From the NCBI GenBank assembly GCA_050952085.1, contig JBMNKH010000004.1, forward strand, positions 310,001 to 374,000: 64,000 nucleotides of DNA, written 5' to 3'. This stretch comes from DTU015 sp012837895. GTDB lineage: Bacteria; Bacillota; Sulfobacillia; Fermentithermobacillales; Fermentithermobacillaceae. Numbering within the stretch: the stretch's first letter is position 1; each line of letters opens with the position of its first letter. Made by a program: the position numbers and the translations under genes. Below the pieces are notes generated by a model that saw nothing but the letters and a program-made list of their open reading frames with translations, was not told where the DNA came from and did no database searches. Shown one piece after another: positions 25,518 to 33,034 of this stretch.

Positions 25518-26146
25518 TGTTCAAAGACAGGCAACATGCCGGACAGGAACTTGCCAGACTCTTGAAACCCCTAGAACTCAAAAGGCCACTTGTACTCGCC
25601 ATCCCAAGAGGAGGTGTGGTGGTCGGGCAGCAGGTGGCCTTTGAATTGAAGGCAGATTTGGATATCGTGATTGCCAAGAAGATAGGAGCCCCCTTCAACC
25701 AGGAATTTGCAGTAGCAGCAGTAGATCAGGACGGCCACGTAACCCTCCCACCCGGAGGCAGCATGTACGCCTCCCATGACTACATACAGAGCCGCGCAGT
25801 AGAGGTAAGTGAGAAAATAGCTGAGCAGCTCGCTGATTTCCGCCAAGGCCGTAAAGCCATGAAGATCAAGGGCAGGGACGTTGTGGTGGTAGATGACGGC
25901 TTGGCCACAGGTCTTACGGCCCTTGCCGCCGTCAAGTATGTACGCCGCCTTAACCCTGAAACCTTGGTGCTTGCAGTGCCGGTTTCCCCGCAAGAAACCC
26001 TGCATACCCTTGGTGAGTATGTTGACCAAGTGGTATGTCCACTTACCCCTTTCCCCTTCTACGCAGTAGGGCAATGGTATGCCGTATTTGATCAGGTTAC
26101 AGACGAGACTGTGCGCCACATCCTTGCCACAGCCCGATCCCGCTAA
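25517..26146 (+). CDS. Phosphoribosyltransferase-domain protein
   Basis: A 209-aa type I phosphoribosyltransferase fold. The PRPP-binding loop is VVVVDDGLATGLTALAAVKYV (about 125-145), with a preceding PRGGVVVGQQVA segment. It resembles the stand-alone phosphoribosyltransferases that act on unknown substrates; no purine or pyrimidine-specific motif lets me assign a base. The ATG overlaps the bactofilin stop. A GGGAG lies 5 nt upstream. Confidence 0.8.
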   Translation: MFKDRQHAGQELARLLKPLELKRPLVLAIPRGGVVVGQQVAFELKADLDIVIAKKIGAPFNQEFAVAAVDQDGHVTLPPGGSMYASHDYIQSRAVEVSEKIAEQLADFRQGRKAMKIKGRDVVVVDDGLATGLTALAAVKYVRRLNPETLVLAVPVSPQETLHTLGEYVDQVVCPLTPFPFYAVGQWYAVFDQVTDETVRHILATARSR

Positions 26147-26204
26147 AGTCCCTCCAGGTATTATTTGACGCCTTCCTGTGCATATTTTCCTAACAGGGGT
26201 ACAT

Positions 26205-26864
26205 ATGTCACAGGTGTGCTTTTCCATTCCAATATCAAAGCCAGACCCGGGCAGGCGGGTAGCTGTGGCGCTGCAGTCGGTTTTGTCCAGCTTGAAACCA
26301 GGTCCGACCTCAGCGCCTACAGTGCTTTGCGTGGGCAGCGACAGGGCAACAGGGGACAGCTTAGGCCCACTGGTTGGAAGCATGCTCAGTTGGAACGGCT
26401 TTTCAGGCATGGTGTTTGGCACCTTGGAGCAACCTGTGCACGCAGCCAACTTGGAACAAACCCTCATGCTCCTGGACGGCCGCTGCACCACAATCCTGGG
26501 CGTCGACGCATGCCTGGGGACCAAGAAAGAAGTGGGCACGATTATAGTCAGCAAGGGCCCCCTCAGGCCTGGACTTGGCGTAAATAAGGAACTGCCCCCA
26601 GTGGGTCACCTGCATATTGCAGGAGTGGTCAACATAGGCGGGTTTATGGAGCACCTGGTGTTGCAGAGCACCAGGCTGAACCTGGTAGTCAAGATGGCCC
26701 AGGCAATAGCATGGGGCATTATCCTTGCTGCAAAGTGTCTAGAGGATCCATGCCCTGGCACAAATCCTGGGCCACTGCATCCAGAAAACGGCGCTATTCG
26801 ACCGGCCCTAACGACCGCCGGACTTCCGCTACAACTTCTTCCGGTGTCCGGCCGGCAGCGGTGA
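26205..26864 (+). CDS. yyaC: Spore protease YyaC family (DUF1256)
   Basis: About 219 aa with the family core PTVLCVGSDRATGDSLGPLVG, an ILGVDACLGTKKEVGTIIV stretch and NIGGFMEHLVLQSTRL. It is restricted to endospore formers and related to GPR-type spore proteases. ATG 26205 follows AGGGG by 5 nt; a GTG at 26178 is possible. The C-terminal tail after about residue 190 is low in conservation-like features and overlaps the convergent ykuS gene by 71 nt. Confidence 0.88.
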   Translation: MSQVCFSIPISKPDPGRRVAVALQSVLSSLKPGPTSAPTVLCVGSDRATGDSLGPLVGSMLSWNGFSGMVFGTLEQPVHAANLEQTLMLLDGRCTTILGVDACLGTKKEVGTIIVSKGPLRPGLGVNKELPPVGHLHIAGVVNIGGFMEHLVLQSTRLNLVVKMAQAIAWGIILAAKCLEDPCPGTNPGPLHPENGAIRPALTTAGLPLQLLPVSGRQR

Positions 26865-27048
26865 TAACAGGCGAACGCCTTGAGTCATGTATTCCGAGGA
26901 AATCGCGATCCATCCCTGAAACTACTACTGCCTGGGCTCCGGACCGGTGCACTTCGTCTGGTTCCTTGACTTCCACCACAAGAAATCCTGCGGTTTTGAG
27001 CGCTTGTTGGAAAGGCCTGAGGCCTTCTTCCACTGCAATCTTGGTCAA
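26794..27048 (-). CDS. UPF0180 (YkuS) family protein
   Basis: A small protein of about 84 aa starting MTKIAVEEGLRPFQQALKTAG, the typical UPF0180 pattern, with QAVVVSGMD in the middle. Its function is unknown. TTG 27048 sits 8 nt after AAGGAGG, a strong signal. It is on the opposite strand from its neighbours and overlaps the 3' end of yyaC by 71 nt in a convergent arrangement. Confidence 0.8.
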   Translation of the reverse strand: MTKIAVEEGLRPFQQALKTAGFLVVEVKEPDEVHRSGAQAVVVSGMDRDFLGIHDSRRSPVITAAGRTPEEVVAEVRRSLGPVE

Positions 27049-27190
27049 CCGCAACACCTCCTTATCACATACTCTTCACATGGGCCCTGAGCCCTATACA
27101 CACATTAGACCCGGGAGTACCTGAAAGCTTGGAAGGAACCACGGTAGGTCTCCTAGAATCTTTTGGCAACAGGAATGGGGAGTGAGTTCA

Positions 27191-27676
27191 GTGGGCTTAA
27201 GCCTGGAAACGAGGGTTGCGCGGATGGTCAAACGCGGCCAGTATGCCCAAGCGGCAACGATGCTTACCGCCAGCATAGGCTCTGCCGGCAAGGGGTCTGT
27301 TGCCAGGCAAAATCTGCTGGCCGTGTGTAAGGCCAGAATGGGCCGGCTAAGTGACGCGAAGCTAATCTTGCTGCAGCTGGAGCTTGAGCGTCCCGGGAAC
27401 CCCAGGGTGCTTAACAACCTGGGAAACGTGGCACTCCTTGAAGATGATGCCCGGACTGCAGTCAAATTGTACAAAGAAGCAGCGAGGCTAAGCCCCTGGG
27501 CGCCAGAACCAAAGTTCAACATGTTCTTGGCTTACCGCCGGCTAGGGGAAATCGAGAACTCCCTCTATTCATATCACGAGTTTGTTCTGACTAAGCGAAT
27601 AAGTCTCCTGGGCAAGGCGCTGGCATTCGCAGCCCTGATGGCAGCTGTTACAGCGCTTCTCCGCGCCTTGCTTTAG
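27191..27676 (+). CDS. Tetratricopeptide-repeat protein with C-terminal membrane anchor
   Basis: A 161-aa protein with about three TPR-like helical pairs (residues about 10-130, e.g. PRVLNNLGNVALLEDDARTAVKL) and one transmembrane helix at about 142-160. The TPR part should face the cytoplasm. GTG 27191 follows GGGGAG by 8 nt. No specific function can be named. It is the first of five co-directional genes (27.2-30.2 kb), most of them membrane proteins. Confidence 0.7.
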   Translation: MGLSLETRVARMVKRGQYAQAATMLTASIGSAGKGSVARQNLLAVCKARMGRLSDAKLILLQLELERPGNPRVLNNLGNVALLEDDARTAVKLYKEAARLSPWAPEPKFNMFLAYRRLGEIENSLYSYHEFVLTKRISLLGKALAFAALMAAVTALLRALL

Positions 27677-27695
27677 CCGATGTAGGGGCTTGGGT

Positions 27696-28862
27696 ATGAG
27701 TCTAAGTTTTCCCACTGTGAGAAAAGCAAAGCATGACGGGACGCTTCCAGAATGGGAGCCTGAGCGTCAACAGCGGAAACGCATTTCCCGGAAACATGTG
27801 ATGTTTGCAGCCTGCGCCATGATCGTGGGAATAGCGCTGTCCCTGCTACACATGATCCAAACAGGCACAACACGCCCAAAGGTCATTGCGTCAGTACCAG
27901 GCGGCGAACTAAGGGCAAGCTGCGACTCAGGTTTTGTGATAGCCAGGGACGGCAGTTTGATCTTTCTGGATACAGACGGCATTACAGGCCCTCTACCCGG
28001 AGACTATGAGACGGTTATCAATTCAGGCGCTTGGCTAGTCGGACTGGAGCCTCCTTTTATGCACCTAATCCGCCCGGACCTTCCCGGCTCCCAGGTGCTC
28101 ACCGTACGGTTGGCGCCAGGCGAGAGGCCTGTGCCAGTGTTACAAGGAGATGCGGTGATAACCTACCGGCCGCAACAGGATATCAAGTTTGGCGAGCCCT
28201 GGTACCTGCGGGCGGTTTCAGGTGAAGGTGCGGTAATGTGGGACAGGCAGCTTCCATACGCTCCTCTCTTCGGGACATCAGACGGGCGCCACCTGGTTAT
28301 GGCAGCTGTGGATATTTCAGGCGGGGGAACACCCTGGGCGCTGTGTGTGTCAATCAATACAGGAGAACTCATGTGGCAGCAACCCCTTGGGCCCGGCGCA
28401 TGGCGCTACCTGGCAATCAGTCCTGACGGAAATGTCAGGGCTGTGCTTGATTCGTGTGCGTACTGCCTCACGGCTGACGGCCAGGTGGCATGGGCATACC
28501 GTCCTGCAGGAATGATAGCGTCTGCCGCGGAACACTCAGGTATCCTTGCTGTATCGGTATCCAACGAGCCAAGCGGGGCAAGAACCGGGCTGTTTGGAAA
28601 TGCCCAGGTGATGGCACTTAGCAAAGATGGGGAGGTACTGTGGGAAATGAAAACCACGGAAGCGCTCCCCAGGCTGTTTGTATCGGCAGGCCGCCTGATC
28701 GTGCTCGAAGCAGGGAAGGTGCTGTGTGTACAACCGGATACAGGAGATGTATTTTTTTGGGCCAAGGTGGATGGATATCCCATAACATGTGCAAAAGATG
28801 TTATCCTTGTATACAAAGACGACGGCTTTGCCCTTGTTGACCCTGGAATTTCTAGTCCGTAA
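27696..28862 (+). CDS. Membrane-anchored beta-propeller (PQQ-like) protein
   Basis: About 388 aa. The basic N-terminal part faces the cytoplasm, a transmembrane helix spans about 34-54, and the rest is extracytoplasmic with repeated blade motifs typical of PQQ-like propellers (GEGAVMWDRQLP, NTGELMWQQPLG, ADGQVAWAYRP, KDGEVLWEMKT, DTGDVFFWAKVDG). At least five blades can be seen. No enzyme motif is present. It is probably a sensor or scaffold at the membrane. The start is ATG 27696, with AGGGG upstream. Confidence 0.75.
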   Translation: MSLSFPTVRKAKHDGTLPEWEPERQQRKRISRKHVMFAACAMIVGIALSLLHMIQTGTTRPKVIASVPGGELRASCDSGFVIARDGSLIFLDTDGITGPLPGDYETVINSGAWLVGLEPPFMHLIRPDLPGSQVLTVRLAPGERPVPVLQGDAVITYRPQQDIKFGEPWYLRAVSGEGAVMWDRQLPYAPLFGTSDGRHLVMAAVDISGGGTPWALCVSINTGELMWQQPLGPGAWRYLAISPDGNVRAVLDSCAYCLTADGQVAWAYRPAGMIASAAEHSGILAVSVSNEPSGARTGLFGNAQVMALSKDGEVLWEMKTTEALPRLFVSAGRLIVLEAGKVLCVQPDTGDVFFWAKVDGYPITCAKDVILVYKDDGFALVDPGISSP

Positions 28863-28873
28863 GGTGATGCGGC

Positions 28874-29206
28874 GTGGTGTCCAATACCAGTCGGGGTGTG
28901 ATAGTGACCCTGGTATCCGCTTTCGTCTTAGAAAAGGCGTTGGAACCTCTCAAGGGCCCGTTTTGGTTCGTTGGAGTATTCCTGGGAGTTTACATAATTG
29001 CGGTGTTCTGCTTTCGAAGCAATAACGTACAACTTACGGCGTACTTCGAGGATGCGCTTTTCAAGCTGGCGGTGTGCATCGGTCTTGGATTACTGGCTTG
29101 GTACGCAGACGGGCAGATTTCAATGTACACAGGGAAACACGGCAGCCCTGGGATCCCAGCAGTTATATTTGCATTGGTAGACAGGCTAACCACAGAAGCG
29201 CATTAG
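28874..29206 (+). CDS. Small membrane protein, unknown
   Basis: A 110-aa protein with about three hydrophobic segments (around residues 30-48, 62-80 and 90-104). I do not recognise the family. It begins at GTG 28874, with AAGGTGA about 7 nt upstream; a second GTG follows directly. It sits 11 nt after the propeller gene and 16 nt before the CvpA gene, so co-transcription is likely. Confidence 0.6.
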   Translation: MVSNTSRGVIVTLVSAFVLEKALEPLKGPFWFVGVFLGVYIIAVFCFRSNNVQLTAYFEDALFKLAVCIGLGLLAWYADGQISMYTGKHGSPGIPAVIFALVDRLTTEAH

Positions 29207-29222
29207 TCCTGCCGGAGGAGGG

Positions 29223-29942
29223 ATGTTCTTGGACTTGAACTTGAACTACGCAGACCTTGCCATAGGAGTCATGCTTGCCCTTGGCTTCATCAGAGGTTTT
29301 CTGGCCGGTTTTTGGGCATCGGTACTGAACCTTGCAGGCACATTCGCAAGCTTCATAGGCGCCTACTTCCTCACAGCACCAGCTGTAAACTACCTGGAGA
29401 GAGCAAGCGGTTGGGTTACCCGTGTTACAGCATGGTGGGACGACATTTTCCTACTCATCCCAAACTATTCGAAAGCCTACGATCCCAATGCCGTAGCTGA
29501 CTTTTTCGCGGGCATTGACTCAACTCCATGGCTCAGGCCGATTTCAGCCCTTATCAAAGATCGTTTCCTGGAAATCGAGGCCACTGCAGGGCCCGGCGCA
29601 AGCTGGGGGTCCATCCTGTCTTCCTTAATGGCGCAGATTCTAGTGTCAGGTGTGGTGTTTTTCATTCTCCTGACTGTGCTCAGGTTCGCCTGGTCCCTGT
29701 TTTCCAGGACCATTGCGTTTGCCACTGCATTGTCGCTCACCCAAAGGATACTTGGGGGGCTGCTTCAAACAGGCCTCTCCCTCGTATGGTTGTCCCTGGT
29801 TATAGGGGCACTCTATCCTCTGGTGGGGCTGGAGATTCTAGGGCCAGTAAGGGACGTAGTAGCGTCGTCGCACCTTGTTGAGATACTCTTAGGCATATAT
29901 CAAGCGTTGATTCCAGCTGTGCTGTTAAAGATTAGTCCGTAA
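29223..29942 (+). CDS. CvpA family membrane protein
   Basis: A 239-aa membrane protein with the CvpA-type start NYADLAIGVMLALGFIRGFLAGFWASVLNLAG and a second block of hydrophobic helices (about 135-165 and 180-235). CvpA proteins are named from colicin V production and are linked to envelope homeostasis; their mechanism is not settled. ATG 29223 has GGAGG only 4 nt upstream; TTG 29229 would have better spacing. Confidence 0.78.
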   Translation: MFLDLNLNYADLAIGVMLALGFIRGFLAGFWASVLNLAGTFASFIGAYFLTAPAVNYLERASGWVTRVTAWWDDIFLLIPNYSKAYDPNAVADFFAGIDSTPWLRPISALIKDRFLEIEATAGPGASWGSILSSLMAQILVSGVVFFILLTVLRFAWSLFSRTIAFATALSLTQRILGGLLQTGLSLVWLSLVIGALYPLVGLEILGPVRDVVASSHLVEILLGIYQALIPAVLLKISP

Positions 29943-29969
29943 TGGTGATGGGTAAGGAGGTCCGGTAGC

Positions 29970-30176
29970 ATGCTCTTAAACCCTCCACTCAGGGCGGGGG
30001 ATGTGGTACAGCTCAAAAAGCGCCATGCATGCGGCAATGACCTGTGGAAAGTGCTGTTTGCAGGCGCAGATGTGAGGCTCAAATGCGAGCTATGCGGCCG
30101 GGTAATCTTCATTGACAGGGGTAAGTTTGCATCGAGGTTCAAGAAACGGATTGAGATAGCAGAAGATGGAAACTAA
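29970..30176 (+). CDS. DUF951 family protein
   Basis: A 68-aa protein with the family pattern GDVVQLKKRHACGNDLWKV followed by LKCELCGRVIFIDR, including the CxxC pair. The family is widespread next to rpsF in Bacillota; its function is unknown, though nucleic-acid binding is often guessed. ATG 29970 follows AGGAGG by 9 nt. Confidence 0.88.
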   Translation: MLLNPPLRAGDVVQLKKRHACGNDLWKVLFAGADVRLKCELCGRVIFIDRGKFASRFKKRIEIAEDGN

Positions 30177-30199
30177 CCGCGGCGGCCCTTGAGCTTGGA

Positions 30200-30310
30200 G
30201 ATACAGAAGGCTATAATATTCCTTGCGCCGGTGAGGCGCCGGTTGAGCGACGCGGAGCCAAGTCTCCGGTTACTCCCGCCCCGGAAGGGGCCGCAAAAGT
30301 CCATGGGAGG
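30200..30310 (+). promoter_or_regulatory. rpsF leader with hairpins, candidate S6:S18 binding site
   Basis: Between the DUF951 gene and rpsF are two clear hairpins: GCGCC-ggtga-GGCGC near 30220-30234 and GCCCC-GGAA-GGGGC near 30278-30291, the latter preceded by CTCCGGTTACTCC. A TATAATA lies at about 30211. S6:S18 autoregulatory leaders sit at this place in many bacteria and carry a CCG element by a hairpin. The match is only suggestive. Confidence 0.35.
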
Positions 30311-30322
30311 AGGTATAGAGTG

Positions 30323-30751
30323 ATGCGTACTTATGAACTGCTGATCCTTGTGCGTCCCGATTACGACGATGAGAAGATTACTTCTGTCATTGCCAGGTAC
30401 ACGGACGTCATAACCAATTTGCAAGGTTCAGTCACCACCGCTGAAAAATGGGCCAAACGCAGGCTCGCTTACGAGATCGACCGTGTAAGGGAAGGAATCT
30501 ACCTCATTATTGTCTTCAAGGGCACTGCACAGTTGGCAGACGAATTGGACCGCCTGCTGAAGATCGACCAAGAAGTTATGAGGCACATGATTTGCAGGAT
30601 CGATCACATTGAAGAAGTGGAGCAGAAGTTCAGGCAGAAAAGGACGCGTGGCCAGGAACGCAGGCGTGAGCCGGATGCAAAAGGCCAGGCAGCCCCTGAA
30701 TCTGCCGTCGTGAGCGACGATACCGGCAACGAAGGTTCAAACGGGAATTAG
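30323..30751 (+). CDS. rpsF: 30S ribosomal protein S6
   Basis: A 142-aa S6: MRTYELLILVRPD at the start, WAKRRLAYEID and EGIYLIIVFKG in the core. The acidic and basic tail after about residue 100 is longer than in the shortest S6 proteins. ATG 30323 has AGGAGG 9 nt upstream; GTG 30320 is equally spaced. It leads the rpsF-ssb-rpsR operon. Confidence 0.96.
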   Translation: MRTYELLILVRPDYDDEKITSVIARYTDVITNLQGSVTTAEKWAKRRLAYEIDRVREGIYLIIVFKGTAQLADELDRLLKIDQEVMRHMICRIDHIEEVEQKFRQKRTRGQERRREPDAKGQAAPESAVVSDDTGNEGSNGN

Positions 30752-30784
30752 GTTGGGTCAAGAAAGTGTTTTGGAGGGGAGATA

Positions 30785-31180
30785 GTGCTCAACCGGATAG
30801 TGTTAATAGGAAGACTAACCAGGCAACCGGAACTCAGGATAACCCCCAGCGGGGTGTCTGTTACCACCATAACCCTGGCAGTCGACCGCAGGCCAACCCA
30901 AACCGGCCAGAAAGAGACAGATTTCATCGATGTGGTACTGTTTGGGAAACTAGCCGAGGTCACTTGCAGGTACATGGACAAGGGGCGGTTGGTAGCAGTT
31001 GAAGGAAGGCTCCAGAGCCGCAGCTATGAAACAAAAGACGGCCAGCGGCGCAGGGTCTGGGAAGTTGTTGCCGACCTAATCCAGTTCCTTGACAGACCCA
31101 GGAATCAGGAACAGGTGCCTTCTGATGTTGTCAGCGGGTCCGGGCCTGATGACGAGGACATACCGACATTCACAGAGTGA
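30785..31180 (+). CDS. ssb: Single-stranded DNA-binding protein
   Basis: A 131-aa OB-fold SSB: MLNRIVLIGRLTRQPELRIT at the start, then DFIDVVLFGKLAE and RLVAVEGRLQSRSYETKDG. The acidic tail ends DDEDIPTFTE, a variant of the usual DDDIPF tip with three extra residues at the end. GTG 30785 follows GGAGG by 7 nt. It lies between rpsF and rpsR as usual. Confidence 0.95.
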   Translation: MLNRIVLIGRLTRQPELRITPSGVSVTTITLAVDRRPTQTGQKETDFIDVVLFGKLAEVTCRYMDKGRLVAVEGRLQSRSYETKDGQRRRVWEVVADLIQFLDRPRNQEQVPSDVVSGSGPDDEDIPTFTE

Positions 31181-31219
31181 TAAAGATCCCAAGCTTTTGT
31201 TGTTGAAGGGGGTTTATGG

Positions 31220-31447
31220 GTGCGAAGAGACGGGCGTAGATCGCGCAGGCGCGTTTGCAATTTCTGCGCAGACGGTATCGCATATATTGACTACAAAGAT
31301 ACAAATAGGATGCGCAGGTACATTACAGAGCGGGGCAAGATTTTGCCCAGGAGAATCACCGGTAACTGTGCCAGGCACCAGCGCATGCTTACAAAGGCGA
31401 TTAAGAGAGCAAGGGTAATGGCACTCATGCCATACACTATCGAGTAA
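31220..31447 (+). CDS. rpsR: 30S ribosomal protein S18
   Basis: A 75-aa S18 with the zinc-type cysteine pattern CNFCAD...NCARHQR and KAIKRARVMALMPYTIE at the C-terminus. GTG 31220 follows AGGGGG by 7 nt. This is the cysteine-rich (C+) form. Confidence 0.96.
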   Translation: MRRDGRRSRRRVCNFCADGIAYIDYKDTNRMRRYITERGKILPRRITGNCARHQRMLTKAIKRARVMALMPYTIE

Positions 31448-31454
31448 AGAGAAG

Positions 31455-31491
31455 CGTCAGGCCGGGTGATTCCACATTGCCTGGCCTGACG
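31455..31491 (+). terminator. Long hairpin after rpsR
   Basis: CGTCAGGCC (31455-31463) and GGCCTGACG (31483-31491) are perfect inverted arms that extend to 12 bp with one mismatch. The hairpin starts 7 nt after the rpsR stop. Only TTT follows, so it may be a weak terminator or an attenuator or RNA-stability element between the ribosomal operon and the next gene. Confidence 0.5.
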
Positions 31492-31519
31492 TTTGAACAT
31501 CTTATTTGGGGGGCATCAG

Positions 31520-32476
31520 TTGACCCGGTACAATACGAGAGCTCTGGTGGAAAGCGCACTTCTGGCCGTTATCGGAATGGTGCTGGTGTTGCTCGGGCAG
31601 TACGTACCGTTCCTGGGCATCGCCGCCTTGTTTCTGTGGCCTTTGCCGTCAGCTCTTGTAGTCCTCCGCCACGGCATGCGCTGGGGAGTAATGGCGTCTA
31701 TCATCACAGCGCTGTGCCTATCGTTGTTCATGAATTGGATAACCGCTTTGAGCCTTTGGGTTTTGTTCGGCCTTACAGGGCTCACCTTTGGTTATGCAGT
31801 GCTCAAGCAGTTTTCCCCTGCCAAGATCATAGTAGTCACAAGCGCCGCTTTTCTTATGGGAATTCTCAGCGAATTCTTGTTAGCTTATCTCTTGACAGGG
31901 TCACCCATGAGATACCTTGATGAAATGCTCAGGGCAATGCAAGCTTCAGCCGGGCTTACAGAGAAGGCCTTAGGCCCGAGCCCGTTTACAGATATGTTCA
32001 AAGATTTTGACCTATTGAAAGATCAAATACTTAAGGTGTTGCCGTTTACCTTGGTTTTTTCGGCGATGCTACAATCTTACATAAACTTTGAAGTATTAAG
32101 GCGGGTCTTGGACAGGTTTGGCCATCACCTTGACCCGCTCCCACCGTTTTCCAGGCGGATTTTCCCTGAATATATTGCCCATGGAGCTATCATCAGCTAC
32201 ACGGCAGCTGTATTAGGGATACGCTACAAGCTGCCTGTTGTTGAGCAGGTTGGCCAGAACATATTCGCCGGCGTGTCATTCTTGTTGTTGATCGAAACAG
32301 CTTCAGTGGTTTCATACTACATATCACGGCAGGGATTGCCGAAGGTCTTCTCGGTGCTTACAGTCTTCTACATTGTTGCCAATCCTGTTCTTAACGTGTT
32401 GGCGGTGTTTTTTGGTATGATAGATATACTTTTCGATTTCCGCCGTTTGAGATATGGTTACCTGAATGATATGTGA
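31520..32476 (+). CDS. YybS-like membrane protein (DUF2232)
   Basis: About 318 aa with roughly eight hydrophobic segments (ALLAVIGMVLVLLGQYVPFL, SIITALCLSLFMNWI and later ones). It matches the DUF2232/YybS pattern and sits before rplI as in Bacillus. Its function is unknown; a transporter S component-like fold is a family-level suggestion. TTG 31520 follows a G6 run by 6 nt. Confidence 0.8.
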   Translation: MTRYNTRALVESALLAVIGMVLVLLGQYVPFLGIAALFLWPLPSALVVLRHGMRWGVMASIITALCLSLFMNWITALSLWVLFGLTGLTFGYAVLKQFSPAKIIVVTSAAFLMGILSEFLLAYLLTGSPMRYLDEMLRAMQASAGLTEKALGPSPFTDMFKDFDLLKDQILKVLPFTLVFSAMLQSYINFEVLRRVLDRFGHHLDPLPPFSRRIFPEYIAHGAIISYTAAVLGIRYKLPVVEQVGQNIFAGVSFLLLIETASVVSYYISRQGLPKVFSVLTVFYIVANPVLNVLAVFFGMIDILFDFRRLRYGYLNDM

Positions 32477-32580
32477 CCGCAACGGTACTTGACCGCAAAA
32501 TATTGCCTTGGAATTGCAGCCAAAGGCTGAGAAACAGGGCAGCCGCTTCGCGGCGGCGCTGTGGGGAAGGAGGAACAAAG

Positions 32581-33033
32581 ATGGACGTCGTTCTCAAACA
32601 AGACGTGGCCGGCCTGGGGGAAGCCGGGGATTTGGTGAGGGTTAAAGACGGCTATGCCCGCAACTACCTCATCCCAAGGGGACTAGCGGTACCCGCCACT
32701 GATGGCGCGCTAAAGCAGAGGCGGACCTTGAAAGATGCCCAACTAAAGAAGGAAGAAAGGCTTAAGGCTGAAGCCGAAAGGAACGCTGAAAAACTTAGGG
32801 GAAAAACACTGGTATTTCATGCGAAAACAGGGAACGGCAGGATTTTCGGCTCTATAACTTCACAGGATATCGCCAAAAAGATAGGGTCTGCCTTCAAAAT
32901 TCAAGTAGACAAAAGAAAAGTGTTGCTCTCTGAAAACCTAAAAGAACTGGGTGCCCACATGGTACAGATCCAACTCCATCCTGAAGTGAGGGTTGAAGTT
33001 ACCGTTGAGATACGACCGGAAGGAGGCAAATAG
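32581..33033 (+). CDS. rplI: 50S ribosomal protein L9
   Basis: A 150-aa L9: MDVVLKQDVAGLGEAGDLVRVKDGYARNYLIPRGLA is typical, followed by a long helix and a C-terminal domain with GKTLVFHAKTGNGRIFGSIT. ATG 32581 follows AAGGAGG. lonC starts 1 nt after the stop. Confidence 0.97.
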   Translation: MDVVLKQDVAGLGEAGDLVRVKDGYARNYLIPRGLAVPATDGALKQRRTLKDAQLKKEERLKAEAERNAEKLRGKTLVFHAKTGNGRIFGSITSQDIAKKIGSAFKIQVDKRKVLLSENLKELGAHMVQIQLHPEVRVEVTVEIRPEGGK

Positions 33034-33034
33034 G

